A DNA stretch of 64,000 bases. It comes from Actinomycetospora corticicola (GTDB lineage Bacteria; Actinomycetota; Actinomycetes; Mycobacteriales; Pseudonocardiaceae). Below are positions 1 through 8,190 of this stretch, piece by piece. The position numbers and the translations under genes were made by a program. The notes under the pieces are model-generated. The model had not been told where the DNA came from and ran no database searches. It worked only from the letters and a program-made list of their open reading frames with translations. The stretch covers positions 4,650,001 to 4,714,000 of the forward strand of contig NZ_JACCBN010000001.1 of assembly GCF_013409505.1 (NCBI RefSeq), read 5' to 3'. Each line of letters starts with the position of its first letter. The first letter of the stretch is position 1.

Positions 1-1100
1 AGGTGGCCGTCGAGCAGGTCGACGACCCCCGTCTGGAGGCCCCCACCGACGTCCTGGTCCGGATCACGACCACCGCGATCTGCGGGTCCGACCTGCACAT
101 GTACGAGGGTCGGACGGTCGCCGAGACGGGCATCGTGTTCGGGCACGAGAACATGGGGATCGTCGAGGAGGTCGGATCCGGGGTCACCCGCATCCGGAAG
201 GGCGACCGGATCTCGCTGCCGTTCAACGTCGCGTGCGGGTTCTGCAAGAACTGCCTGGCCGGCAAGTCGGCGTTCTGCCTGACGGTCAACCCGCCCTACG
301 CGGGCGGGGCCTACGGCTACGTGGGCATGGGCCCCTACACCGGCGGCCAGGCCGAGTACCTGCGCGTGCCGTTCGCCGACTACAACGCGCTCGTGCTCCC
401 GCCCGGCGACGAGCACGAGAACGACTACGCGATGCTCGCGGACATCTTCCCCACCGGCTACCACGCCACCGTGCTCGCCGACCTGAACCCGGGCGAGTCG
501 ATCGTCGTGTTCGGTGCCGGGCCGGTCGGCCTGATGGCGGCGTACTCGGCGGTGCTCAAGGGCGCCTCGAAGGTGTTCGTCGTGGACAAGGTGGCGTCGC
601 GCCTGAAGCTCGCGGAGGACATCGGGGCGATCCCGATCGACTTCTCCGCGGGTGACCCGGTCGAGCAGGTCGTCGATCAGACCGACGGGCTCGGGGCCGA
701 CAAGGGCGTCGACGCGGTCGGCTACCAGGCCACCGCGGACAGCGGGGAGGAGCAGCCCGCCGTCGTGCTGAACCAGCTGGTCGACGCGGTGCGGCACACC
801 GGGCGGCTCGGCATCGTCGGGCTCTACCTGCCGCAGGACCCGGGCGCGCCGGACGAGAACGCCGCCAACGGGCGCCTGCTGTTCAACGTCGGCCGCTTCT
901 TCGAGAAGGGCCAGAAGATGGGCACCGGCCAGGCCGACGCCAAGGCCTACAACGCCCAGCTGCGCGACCTCATCGTGGCCGGCCGCGCCACCCCGTCCTT
1001 CGTGGTGTCCAAGGAGGTCCCGCTCGACGAGGCGCCGGACGCCTACGCCCGCTTCGACGCCCGTGAGGACGGTTACTCGAAGGTCGTCCTCAAGCCCTAG
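1..1100 (+). CDS. Zinc-dependent alcohol/formaldehyde dehydrogenase, 5' end outside the window
   Basis: A medium-chain zinc alcohol dehydrogenase of the glutathione-independent formaldehyde dehydrogenase type, expected to oxidise an alcohol or aldehyde with NAD(P). The frame is open from the first bases, and family members usually have about 10-20 more N-terminal residues, so the gene is cut by the window edge. Counting from the first in-frame codon (position 3), I see the catalytic-zinc motif CGSD at 27-30, GHEN at 47-50, structural-zinc cysteines 78, 81, 84 and 92, and a dinucleotide-binding GAGPVG at 171-176. The aldo/keto reductase follows after 8 bases and is probably cotranscribed. The exact substrate is not determined. 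Confidence 0.88.
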   Translation, partial: VAVEQVDDPRLEAPTDVLVRITTTAICGSDLHMYEGRTVAETGIVFGHENMGIVEEVGSGVTRIRKGDRISLPFNVACGFCKNCLAGKSAFCLTVNPPYAGGAYGYVGMGPYTGGQAEYLRVPFADYNALVLPPGDEHENDYAMLADIFPTGYHATVLADLNPGESIVVFGAGPVGLMAAYSAVLKGASKVFVVDKVASRLKLAEDIGAIPIDFSAGDPVEQVVDQTDGLGADKGVDAVGYQATADSGEEQPAVVLNQLVDAVRHTGRLGIVGLYLPQDPGAPDENAANGRLLFNVGRFFEKGQKMGTGQADAKAYNAQLRDLIVAGRATPSFVVSKEVPLDEAPDAYARFDAREDGYSKVVLKP

Positions 1101-1108
1101 GAGTGATC

Positions 1109-2137
1109 ATGGAGTACCGCACGCTGGGCCGGACCGGCATCAAGGTCAGCCCCTACTGCCTCGGCGCGATGATGTTCGGCGCCATGGGCAACCCCGACCA
1201 CGACGACTCGATCCGGATCATCCACCGCGCGCTGGACGCGGGGGTGAACTTCGTCGACACCGCCGACGTCTACTCGCAGGGCGAGTCGGAGGAGATCGTC
1301 GGGAAGGCCCTGAAGGGCCGCCGCGACGACGTCGTGCTCGCGACCAAGGTCCACGGCGGGATGGGCGAGGACCCGAACCGCGCCGGGAACTCGCGGCGCT
1401 GGATCGTCGCGGAGGTCGAGAACTCGCTGCGCCGGTTGCAGACCGACCACATCGACCTCTACCAGGTCCACCGGCCGTCGCCGGACACCGACGTCGAGGA
1501 GACGCTCTCCGCGCTCACCGACCTCGTGCGCAGCGGCAAGGTCCGGGCCGTCGGGAGCTCCACCTTCCCGGCCTCGGAGATCGTCGAGGCGCAATGGATC
1601 GCGGAACGCCGCGGGTACGAGCGGTTCCGCACCGAGCAGCCGCCGTACTCGATCGTCAACCGCGGCATCGAGCGCGAGGTGCTCCCGGCCTGCGAGCGCT
1701 ACGGGATGGGCACGCTCGTGTGGAGCCCGCTCGCGATGGGGCTGCTGACCGGCCGCTACCGCAAGGGGCAGGAGACCGACTCGCCGCGCATGTCCTTCGC
1801 GCCGGGCCGCCTGACCCACGAGCGCAAGCTCGACGTCGTGGAGCAGCTGATCCCGCTCGCGGAGAAGGCCGGCCTGTCGATGGTCCACCTGGCGATGGCC
1901 TTCGCGGTCGCGCACCCGGGCGTGACCAGCGCGATCATCGGTCCGCGGACCATGGAGCACCTCGACGACCTGCTCGCGGGCGCCGAGGTCACCCTCGACG
2001 ACGAGGTGCTCGACCGGATCGACGAGATCGTGCCGCCGGGTACCGACGTCGACCCGGGCGACGTGTCCTACGCGCCGCCGGCGATCGAGCACGCCCGGTT
2101 GCGGCGGCGGCCTGCGGAGGAGCGCGCCGCGGCGTAG
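1109..2137 (+). CDS. Aldo/keto reductase
   Basis: A 342-residue NADPH-dependent aldo/keto reductase, a cytosolic TIM-barrel carbonyl reductase. The likely catalytic tetrad is visible as Asp50, Tyr55, Lys80 and His121 in the contexts DTADVY, ATKVHG and YQVHRP. I chose the ATG at 1109 because AGGAG lies 5 bases upstream and the protein then begins MEYRTLGRTG, as is usual for the family; a GTG at 1103 is the alternative. The ribosome site overlaps the stop codon of the upstream dehydrogenase, so the two are probably translated from one message and may act on related carbonyl compounds. The substrate is unknown. Confidence 0.9.
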   Translation: MEYRTLGRTGIKVSPYCLGAMMFGAMGNPDHDDSIRIIHRALDAGVNFVDTADVYSQGESEEIVGKALKGRRDDVVLATKVHGGMGEDPNRAGNSRRWIVAEVENSLRRLQTDHIDLYQVHRPSPDTDVEETLSALTDLVRSGKVRAVGSSTFPASEIVEAQWIAERRGYERFRTEQPPYSIVNRGIEREVLPACERYGMGTLVWSPLAMGLLTGRYRKGQETDSPRMSFAPGRLTHERKLDVVEQLIPLAEKAGLSMVHLAMAFAVAHPGVTSAIIGPRTMEHLDDLLAGAEVTLDDEVLDRIDEIVPPGTDVDPGDVSYAPPAIEHARLRRRPAEERAAA

Positions 2138-2219
2138 GAAGAAGTCAGCCGTCCTCCGATCGTGAACCACCGGCGGTGCGGTACAACCATCTCGGTATCC
2201 GCCAGGGGAGGATCGGCCC

Positions 2220-2846
2220 GTGAGCTACCCGCAGCGTTCCTGGAACGACGGCGACGTCGAGGTCGTGCCCGGACGCCTCTGGGCGGGCGGGGTGGCCACG
2301 GCGCTCGTCGCCGCCGGCATCGCCTTCGTCGGCGTGCTGATCATCAACAGCATCTTCGAGGTCGGGATCCAGACGGCGGGGCGGTCGGGGGCGTTGGTCG
2401 ACAACGCCTCCACCGTCATCCCCGTCGCGGCCGCCATCGCCGCGCTCGCGGGGACGGCGCTGCTGCACCTGCTGCTCATGACGACGCCCCGCCCGGCGTC
2501 GTTCTTCTCGGCGATCGCGGTGCTCGTGATCGTCGTGCTGATCCTGCAGGTCTTCCTCGCCGAGGGGTCGATCTCGGCCCACATCGCCACCGGCGTCCTC
2601 TACGCGGCGATCGGCATCGGGATCGTGTCGATGCTGTCGGGCGTGTCGGCGACGTCGGTGCGCCCGGCCCAGCGGGGCGGGTGGGGTGGCCGCGCCCCCG
2701 AGCCGCCCGCCTACGACGGCCGGTACGACGCCAACTACGGCACCTACGACCCCCAGCCGCCGTACCCGCCGCAGGGCGGGTACGGCCACCCGAACGACCG
2801 CACCCAGCGTTACGACCCGCGCGATCAGCGCGGCCAGTGGCGGTGA
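2220..2846 (+). CDS. Four-helix membrane protein (DUF6069-like) with Tyr/Pro/Gly-rich tail
   Basis: A 208-residue integral membrane protein. Four hydrophobic segments lie between about residues 15 and 145, arranged as in DUF6069 proteins; that family assignment is from memory of its pattern. The C-terminal 60 residues are hydrophilic, disordered and rich in Tyr, Pro, Gly and Asp, with repeated short Tyr-containing units. The GTG start at 2220 has a GGGGAGG ribosome site 8 bases upstream. It is separated from its neighbours by about 80 and 210 bases and looks monocistronic. Function is unknown. Confidence 0.75.
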   Translation: MSYPQRSWNDGDVEVVPGRLWAGGVATALVAAGIAFVGVLIINSIFEVGIQTAGRSGALVDNASTVIPVAAAIAALAGTALLHLLLMTTPRPASFFSAIAVLVIVVLILQVFLAEGSISAHIATGVLYAAIGIGIVSMLSGVSATSVRPAQRGGWGGRAPEPPAYDGRYDANYGTYDPQPPYPPQGGYGHPNDRTQRYDPRDQRGQWR

Positions 2847-2989
2847 CCGCGATCCTGTCGTGATCACCAGCAGTGATCGCGTCCGGACCGAGCGGCGCCG
2901 TTTCAAGCGATCGTGAGGCTCATCGCCTTCACACGGGATCGGCTTGACCGGTCCGGACGGGCCTGACGACGATCGACCGTCCTGATCCT

Positions 2990-3015
2990 GCGGACGGGCG
3001 TTCCCGCTCGTCCGC
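2990..3015 (+). terminator. Hairpin between membrane protein and methyltransferase
   Basis: Eleven-base arms (2990-3000 and 3005-3015) pair with one G-U wobble around a TTCC loop. It lies in the 210-base gap after the membrane protein gene and 41 bases before the methyltransferase start. It may end the upstream message or structure the downstream leader. There is no T-run. I saw nothing else in this gap. Confidence 0.4.
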
Positions 3016-3056
3016 GTGCTGGTCACGCCCACGGGCGGGGCCGAAGGGGTGGTCGC

Positions 3057-3941
3057 ATGACGTCGACGGTCAACGGGCTCGGAGCCGCAGCCGCCGCAGC
3101 AGGACACGCGGGTCACCTCGGCACGGAGTCGGCCCGCCGGGAGCACGGACGGCTCGGCGAGGGCGCCTACCGCGGGCCCGAGACGCTCGCGGCGGCCCGG
3201 AAGGGCCTCCGCGTCGCCCTGCCGGAGCCGAGCAGTCGCTACGACCAGAACGACGAGTGGTGCGTGGTCCAGCAACCCGACGGGTCCTGGTCGGAGTTCC
3301 GCTTCCACGACTACCACCGGATCTTCGACGTCCCGGGGCTCTACGAGAAGATCTTCTACGACGTCCTCGGCTGCGACACGCCGCGCTTCATGGCCGACCT
3401 GTTCGCCGACGCCCTCGCCGGCAGCCGCGAGGCGGCCGACGACGTCCGGGTCCTCGACCTCGGCGCGGGCAACGGGATCATGGCCGAGGAGCTCGCCACC
3501 ATCGGTGTCCGGCACGCGGTCGGGGTCGACATCCTGACCGAGGCCCGCGACGCGGCCGAGCGGGACCGTCCCGGCCTCTACGCCGACTACCTCGTCGCCG
3601 ACCTGACGGCCCTCGGGTCCGACGCGGCCCGGACGCTCGCCGACCACCGGCTCACCGCGCTCACCGTCGTCGCCGCGCTCGGGTTCGGGGACATCCCGCC
3701 CGCCGCGTTCCGCACCGCCTACGACCAGATCGCCGACGGCGGGTGGGTCGTGCTCACGCTGAAGGACGCGTTCCTGGCCGAGGACGACACCTCGGGCTTC
3801 GCCCGCATGATCGCCGACGGCCTCGCCTCGGGGGCGCTGGAGGTGGTGCGCCGCGAGCGCTTCCGCCACCGGCTCGCCACCGACGCCAGCCCGCTCGTCT
3901 ACGAGGGGATCGTGGCGCGCAAGCGCGGTCCGCTGGGCTGA
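3057..3941 (+). CDS. Class I SAM-dependent methyltransferase
   Basis: A 294-residue protein with a Rossmann-type methyltransferase core. The SAM-binding motif LDLGAGNG is at residues 133-140, followed by an acidic GVDI at the end of strand 2. About 110 residues precede the core and include a low-complexity Ala/Gly start. The acceptor cannot be told from sequence. The ATG at 3057 is preceded by a GAAGGGG ribosome site. A strong terminator follows the gene, so it appears to be its own transcription unit and not part of the PHA locus downstream. Confidence 0.8.
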   Translation: MTSTVNGLGAAAAAAGHAGHLGTESARREHGRLGEGAYRGPETLAAARKGLRVALPEPSSRYDQNDEWCVVQQPDGSWSEFRFHDYHRIFDVPGLYEKIFYDVLGCDTPRFMADLFADALAGSREAADDVRVLDLGAGNGIMAEELATIGVRHAVGVDILTEARDAAERDRPGLYADYLVADLTALGSDAARTLADHRLTALTVVAALGFGDIPPAAFRTAYDQIADGGWVVLTLKDAFLAEDDTSGFARMIADGLASGALEVVRRERFRHRLATDASPLVYEGIVARKRGPLG

Positions 3942-3983
3942 GCCCCTCCCCGCCGGACGCCCGGTGGGACGTGCATCTCTTAC

Positions 3984-4024
3984 CGACCGGTCGGGCCTGG
4001 AGGCCCGGCCGGTCGTCCTGTTTT
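3984..4024 (+). terminator. Intrinsic terminator between methyltransferase and phaC
   Basis: A 14-base-pair GC-rich stem (arms 3984-3997 and 4002-4015, one wobble pair, TGGA loop) is followed directly by a T-rich run ending TTTT at 4024. This is the clearest rho-independent terminator in the window and separates the methyltransferase from the PHA genes. Confidence 0.78.
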
Positions 4025-4122
4025 CCTGGCACTGTGAAGGGGCACACATTCATGCGGACGGTGGTCCCGAGAGGCACGCCCGGCGCGAGGGGGTGCGGGA
4101 CCGCCCGGCAAGGAGAGAAGGC

Positions 4123-5904
4123 ATGGCCGCCACCAGCGACCCCGGACGCAGCGGGCCCCCCGCACTGCGAGCACCCGACATCGCGACCGCGATGGAACGG
4201 GTGGTCCCCGACGCAGTCCTCGCCCGGACCGACCCGGCCCTCTTCGGCCGCACGGTCCTCCAACTCGCCCAGGGGTGGGTGAGCCATCCCGGTGAGGTCG
4301 GCCGCGCGGCGTCGTCGTTCGCCGCGCTCTCGGCCCGGATCGGCGCCGCGGCGACCGGCCGCGCGCTGCGTGGGCTGGCCGGCGGGACCGTCGAGAACGA
4401 CCCGTCGACCGAGCCGGTGCCGACCAGCAAGGACGGCCGGTTCAAGGACACGACCTGGGTCGAGAACCCCGGGTACTGGGCGCTGCGGCAGGAGTACCTG
4501 GCCCTCCTCGCGCTCCTCGAGGACCTGGTCGGCGCGGCCGCGCTGAACGAGGACTCGGACGACCGGGCGCGGATGCTCATGGGCCTCATCGGGAGCGTCG
4601 TCTCCCCGACGAACGTGCTGCCGGGCAACCCCGCCGCGCTCAAGCGGGCCTTCGAGACCGGGGGGTCGAGCGTCGTCGCCGGCCTGCGCAACCTGCTCGA
4701 CGACCTCGCGACGAACGGCGGCAAGCCGCGTCAGGTCGACAAGAGCGGGCTGCGCGTCGGCAAGGAGCTCGCGGCGACCCCCGGCAAGGTGGTCTACCGC
4801 AACCGGCTCATGGAGCTGGTGCAGTTCGAGGCGCAGACCGACGAGGTCCACGCGGTCCCGCTGCTGTGCAGCCCGCCGTGGATCAACAAGTACTACGTCA
4901 TGGACCTCGCGCCGGAGCGCAGCCTCGTCGAGTGGGCCGTGCAGCACGGCCACACCGTGTTCATGATCAGCTACCGCGACCCGGACAGCTCGATGGCGTC
5001 CACGACGTTCGCCGACTACCTCGAGCTCGGCCCGGCCACGGCGCTCGACGTCGTGCAGGAGATCACCGGGGCCGACAAGGTCAACGTGATGGGCCTCTGC
5101 CTCGGCGGGCTGATGGCCGCCCTGCTGACCGCGCGGTGCGCGGAGCGCGGGGACGACCGCATCAACTCCCTGACGATGCTCAACACGATGCTCGACTACT
5201 CGAGTGTCGGTCCGATCTCCTCGTTCGTCAGCCCGGAGATCACCGAACGGCTCGAGAAGTCGATGGAGCAGCAGGGCTACCTGCCGGCCGAGTCGATGGC
5301 CACGACCTTCGACCTGCTGCGCGCGAACGACCTGATCTTCAACTACATCGGGCCGAACTGGCTCGAGGGCAAGGCGCCGCCCGCCTTCGACATCCTGGCG
5401 TGGAACACCGACTCCACCCGCATGCCGGCCGCGATGCACTCCTTCTACCTGCGGCACTTCTACCTCGACAACGAGCTGTCGAAGGGCGAGCTCGAGATCG
5501 ACGGGGAGCCGCTCTCGCTGAAGGCGGTGCAGGCGGACACGTTCATCGTGGCCGCGGAGAACGACCACATCGCGCCGTGGAAGACGTCGTTCACGTCCAC
5601 CGAGCTCCTCGGCGGCGACGTGACCTTCGTGCTCTCGACGGCGGGTCACATCGCCGGCGTGGTGAACCCGCCCAGCCCGAAGGCCAAGCACTGGGTCGGC
5701 ACCGTGGGGGCCACGGGCTCCGACGCGCCCGGCCCCGACGCCTGGCGGCAGCGCTCCACCGAGATCCAGGGCTCCTGGTGGGAGACCTGGAGCGAGTGGA
5801 TCGGCGAGCACGGCGGGCCGAAGCAGGAGCCGCCGACGGTCGGCAGCGAGGCGCACCCGGTGCTGGGTGACGCGCCCGGGCAGTACGTGCTCGGTACGAA
5901 CTGA
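4123..5904 (+). CDS. phaC: Class I poly(3-hydroxyalkanoate) synthase
   Basis: A 593-residue PHA synthase, which polymerises hydroxyacyl-CoA into storage polyester on the granule surface. The alpha/beta-hydrolase core carries the synthase version of the lipase box, GLCLGG, with nucleophile Cys326, plus Asp481 (in DHIAPW) and His509 (in GHIAG) completing the triad. Length and the aromatic patch around KYYVMDL fit class I enzymes that need no PhaE or PhaR subunit. The ATG at 4123 is preceded by AAGGAGA; upstream in-frame starts would run into the terminator region. A perfect hairpin follows. The phasin-like, regulator and depolymerase genes downstream support the role. Confidence 0.95.
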   Translation: MAATSDPGRSGPPALRAPDIATAMERVVPDAVLARTDPALFGRTVLQLAQGWVSHPGEVGRAASSFAALSARIGAAATGRALRGLAGGTVENDPSTEPVPTSKDGRFKDTTWVENPGYWALRQEYLALLALLEDLVGAAALNEDSDDRARMLMGLIGSVVSPTNVLPGNPAALKRAFETGGSSVVAGLRNLLDDLATNGGKPRQVDKSGLRVGKELAATPGKVVYRNRLMELVQFEAQTDEVHAVPLLCSPPWINKYYVMDLAPERSLVEWAVQHGHTVFMISYRDPDSSMASTTFADYLELGPATALDVVQEITGADKVNVMGLCLGGLMAALLTARCAERGDDRINSLTMLNTMLDYSSVGPISSFVSPEITERLEKSMEQQGYLPAESMATTFDLLRANDLIFNYIGPNWLEGKAPPAFDILAWNTDSTRMPAAMHSFYLRHFYLDNELSKGELEIDGEPLSLKAVQADTFIVAAENDHIAPWKTSFTSTELLGGDVTFVLSTAGHIAGVVNPPSPKAKHWVGTVGATGSDAPGPDAWRQRSTEIQGSWWETWSEWIGEHGGPKQEPPTVGSEAHPVLGDAPGQYVLGTN

Positions 5905-5912
5905 TCGTCGAT

Positions 5913-5944
5913 CCGGGCGGGCGCCATGTCGGCGCCCGCCCGGG
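5913..5944 (+). terminator. Hairpin terminator after phaC
   Basis: Thirteen-base perfect arms (5913-5925 and 5931-5943) around ATGTC begin nine bases after the phaC stop. No T-run follows, as is common in actinobacteria. It suggests phaC is transcribed apart from the genes downstream. Confidence 0.65.
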
Positions 5945-5964
5945 TCCGTCGGGTCCGCCCGGCC

Positions 5965-6021
5965 GCGAGGGTGACGTGGGGCAGGTTCCGGCGGCCCCGG
6001 GCATGCCTGGTGTGCGTCTCG
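5965..6021. repeat. CACGTG-type palindromic repeat, copy A
   Basis: A 57-base imperfect inverted repeat whose left arm reads GAGGGTGACGTGGGGCAGG and whose right arm contains TGCCTGGTGTGCGTCTCG. It is related in sequence, length and architecture to copies at 34609, 34961 and 63393. It lies in the 270-base gap after phaC. Next to it is another short inverted repeat (CGGGGTGG at 6020, CCACCCCG at 6041). Confidence 0.6.
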
Positions 6022-6171
6022 GGGTGGAGCCGTATCGAGACCACCCCGTGGGCGCGCCGTGACCCGCCTTGACGCCGACCGATGTCGCGGGCACGGTGTT
6101 GCGTAGAGCGCGACAGCGACGCGGGGAACGCAACGCGCTCCCGCCACGATCGCCTGCGAACGGTTGCCTCC

Positions 6172-6381
6172 ATGGACCACCCCACCGGCCCCCTCGTCCG
6201 CTCGGCCTCGGTCGAGCTCCGGCGGACCGTCGACGCGGCCGTCGGCCCGCGGTACGACACCGCGTTCCTGCGGCTGGACCTCCTGCTGACCACGCCCGAG
6301 GCCCGCTGCGACTGCCCGGACTGCCTGATCGAGACCGACCGGCGTCGGATCGCGATCCTCGCCTCACTGCCGCGGCCCTGA
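6172..6381 (+). CDS. Small CxCxxC protein, hypothetical
   Basis: A possible 69-residue protein starting at the ATG at 6172, with codon use like its neighbours and a CDCPDC cluster in the second half that could bind a metal. I see no good ribosome site; an in-frame start at 6082 would add 30 Arg-rich residues and seems less likely. The promoter of the next gene overlaps its stop codon. It sits inside the PHA locus, but no role in it can be read from the sequence. Confidence 0.42.
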   Translation: MDHPTGPLVRSASVELRRTVDAAVGPRYDTAFLRLDLLLTTPEARCDCPDCLIETDRRRIAILASLPRP

Positions 6382-6406
6382 CATCGGGCGCCGTGCTCGG
6401 TATCCT
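6378..6406 (+). promoter_or_regulatory. Sigma-70-type promoter for the phasin/XRE/depolymerase operon
   Basis: CTGACA at 6378-6383, a 17-base spacer and TATCCT at 6401-6406 give near-consensus -35 and -10 boxes, about 60 bases ahead of the phasin-like gene. Confidence 0.62.
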
Positions 6407-6464
6407 GAGCGGTTGATCGGCCGGTCGAGCACGTCCGGTCGCCGTCGCAGGAGAGGAGCCGAGG

Positions 6465-6767
6465 ATGTCGACCTCGAACGGCAGCGCACCCACGGGGAAC
6501 GTCACCGACCAGGTGGCGGACGCCGTCGCCCGCGGCCAGCAGCTCATGACCGAGCTGGCCGGTGGCGTCACCGAGCTGTTCAGCGCGGCGCTCTCCGGCG
6601 CCGACGACGCCACGCGCCGCGCGGGCACCGGGACGCTCCCGGTCGGTCTGTCGTCGGCCGGCGAGTTCGTCGACCGTGCCTACGACACGGGGATCGCCGT
6701 GCTCGAGATGCAGCGCTCGATGGCCCACCAGATGCTCGGCGCCGTGTCGTCGATGCGGCTGCGCTGA
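6465..6767 (+). CDS. Phasin-like PHA granule protein
   Basis: A 100-residue, mostly helical, Ala-rich protein with a hydrophobic central stretch and no signal peptide, matching the size and make-up of small actinobacterial phasin-like proteins that coat PHA granules. I base the call on composition plus position: it follows phaC and is followed within 9 bases by an XRE regulator and then a PHA depolymerase. The ATG at 6465 has an AGGAGAGGAG ribosome site. A near-consensus promoter lies upstream, so this gene probably heads a three-gene operon. Confidence 0.62.
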   Translation: MSTSNGSAPTGNVTDQVADAVARGQQLMTELAGGVTELFSAALSGADDATRRAGTGTLPVGLSSAGEFVDRAYDTGIAVLEMQRSMAHQMLGAVSSMRLR

Positions 6768-6776
6768 CCGACCGCG

Positions 6777-7268
6777 ATGACCTCGCCGAACGGCGCGTCG
6801 GATCGGGCGCGTCCCGCCGCTGCGGGCTCGATGTGGGACGCCCAGCGCCAGGCGCTGGGCGCCTTCATCCGTGACCAGCGGCGTCTCGCCCGGCTCTCGC
6901 TGCGCCAGCTCTCGGCGCTCTCGCACATCTCGAACCCGTACCTGAGCCAGGTCGAGCGGGGACTGCACGTGCCGTCCGTGCGCGTGCTGCAGGCGATCGC
7001 CGACGCCCTCGACCTGTCCGCGGAGACCCTGCTCGAACACGCGGGTCTCGTCCGGGAGCAGGCCGGCCCCACCTCGGGAGCCGGCCCGGCCGCCGATCCC
7101 GCCGTCGAGCGGGCGGTGCGCGCCGACGCCCGGCTCAGCCAGGCGCAGAAGGAGGCGCTGATCGCGGTGTACCGCAGCTACACCGACGGCGTCGCCGCCG
7201 ACGGCCCCGATGCGCACGACACCGCCGACGGGGTTCCGCCCCGGACGCCGGAGGGAGTCCACCGATGA
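6777..7268 (+). CDS. XRE-family regulator of the PHA locus
   Basis: A 163-residue DNA-binding protein. An XRE/Cro helix-turn-helix covers about residues 27-85 (RDQRRLARLSLRQLSALSHI, then YLSQVERG). The C-terminal half is Pro/Ala-rich with a short predicted helix near residues 120-140. Proteins of this type stand beside phaC in many actinobacteria, and a PHA-responsive repressor role is a reasonable inference. It begins 9 bases after the phasin-like gene and its stop overlaps the start of the depolymerase (ATGA), which points to translational coupling. Confidence 0.8.
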   Translation: MTSPNGASDRARPAAAGSMWDAQRQALGAFIRDQRRLARLSLRQLSALSHISNPYLSQVERGLHVPSVRVLQAIADALDLSAETLLEHAGLVREQAGPTSGAGPAADPAVERAVRADARLSQAQKEALIAVYRSYTDGVAADGPDAHDTADGVPPRTPEGVHR

Positions 7269-8137
7269 CCGCCATGAGAACGCGCCCCACGCCCGACCCC
7301 GCCCCGCCCGACCCCTTCGAGCGGACGCTGTCCGTGGCCGGACGTCGGCTCCGCGTCGCGGTCCGACCGGCGGCCCCCGGTCCGTCCGGAACCCCCGCGC
7401 CCCGTCCGCTCGTGCTGGTCAACGGGATCGGCGCCAGCCTCGAACTGCTGGCACCCCTCGTCGACGCCCTCGACCCGCGCCGCGAGGTCATCCGGTTCGA
7501 CGTGCCCGGCATCGGGGGCTCCCAGCTCTCGACCGTGCCGATGCCGATGGCGGCGCTGACCACGCTGCTGGCCGACGTCCTCGACCAGCTCGACGGGCTG
7601 ACCGGCACCTCGCACCGCGTGGTCGACCTGCTGGGCCTGTCCTGGGGCGGCGGCATCGTGCAGCAGTTCGCGCTGCAGTACCCGCGGCGCACCGGCAGCC
7701 TCGCGCTCGTCTCGACCGGCACCGGCGTGATGATGGTGCCCGCGCGCATCAGCGTGCTGGCCCGGATGCTGACCCCCCGCCGCTACAACGATCCCTCGTA
7801 CCGCCGGGACGCAGGCCGCGAGATCTACGTGGGCGAGGACCCGGACGCGGTCGACGCCCTCTTCGCGCGGGTCAAGCCGGTCCGGGCCCGGGCCTACCTG
7901 CACCAGCTGTTCGCCCTGACGACGTGGACGAGCCTGCCGGTGCTGCCCTTCATCACGGCGCCGACGCTCGTCCTGGCCGGGCGCAAGGATCCGGTCATCC
8001 CGATCGTGAACGCGCACATCATGGGTTCGCTGCTGCCCCGCTCCGAGGTGCACCTGCACCGCGGCGGTCACCTCGGGCTGCTCACGCGTCCCGGGGAACT
8101 CGGACCCGTCGTGGAGTCGTTCCTCGACCGGCACTGA
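7265..8137 (+). CDS. phaZ: Intracellular PHA depolymerase (alpha/beta hydrolase)
   Basis: A 290-residue alpha/beta hydrolase closely patterned on the intracellular depolymerases of Pseudomonas: NGIGASLELL near the oxyanion hole, FDVPGIGGS, the nucleophile elbow GLSWGG with Ser126, the segment LHQLFALTTWTS, then Asp242 and His269 (in GGHLGLLTR). It would release hydroxyacids from the granule. It overlaps the regulator gene by ATGA, so polymer breakdown is coupled to regulator synthesis. An in-frame ATG at 7274 is a possible alternative start. Confidence 0.85.
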   Translation: MTAMRTRPTPDPAPPDPFERTLSVAGRRLRVAVRPAAPGPSGTPAPRPLVLVNGIGASLELLAPLVDALDPRREVIRFDVPGIGGSQLSTVPMPMAALTTLLADVLDQLDGLTGTSHRVVDLLGLSWGGGIVQQFALQYPRRTGSLALVSTGTGVMMVPARISVLARMLTPRRYNDPSYRRDAGREIYVGEDPDAVDALFARVKPVRARAYLHQLFALTTWTSLPVLPFITAPTLVLAGRKDPVIPIVNAHIMGSLLPRSEVHLHRGGHLGLLTRPGELGPVVESFLDRH

Positions 8138-8178
8138 TCGGTACCGGCCGACACCGACCACGGGGCACCGCGCGGCCG

Positions 8179-8184
8179 TAAGCT
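8179..8184 (+). promoter_or_regulatory. -10 box TAAGCT, leaderless start for 8191 gene
   Basis: TAAGCT lies exactly 6 bases before the GTG at 8191, so transcription would begin at or next to the start codon. The same spacing is seen before other genes in this window. Confidence 0.5.
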
Positions 8185-8190
8185 GGCCGC

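Noticed and set aside
2145..4049. Long minus-strand open frame opposite the membrane protein and methyltransferase genes
   Set aside because: Its translation is Arg/Gly/Asp-rich with no domain, and the plus-strand genes there have clear membrane or methyltransferase motifs. It is the antisense frame usual in GC-rich DNA.
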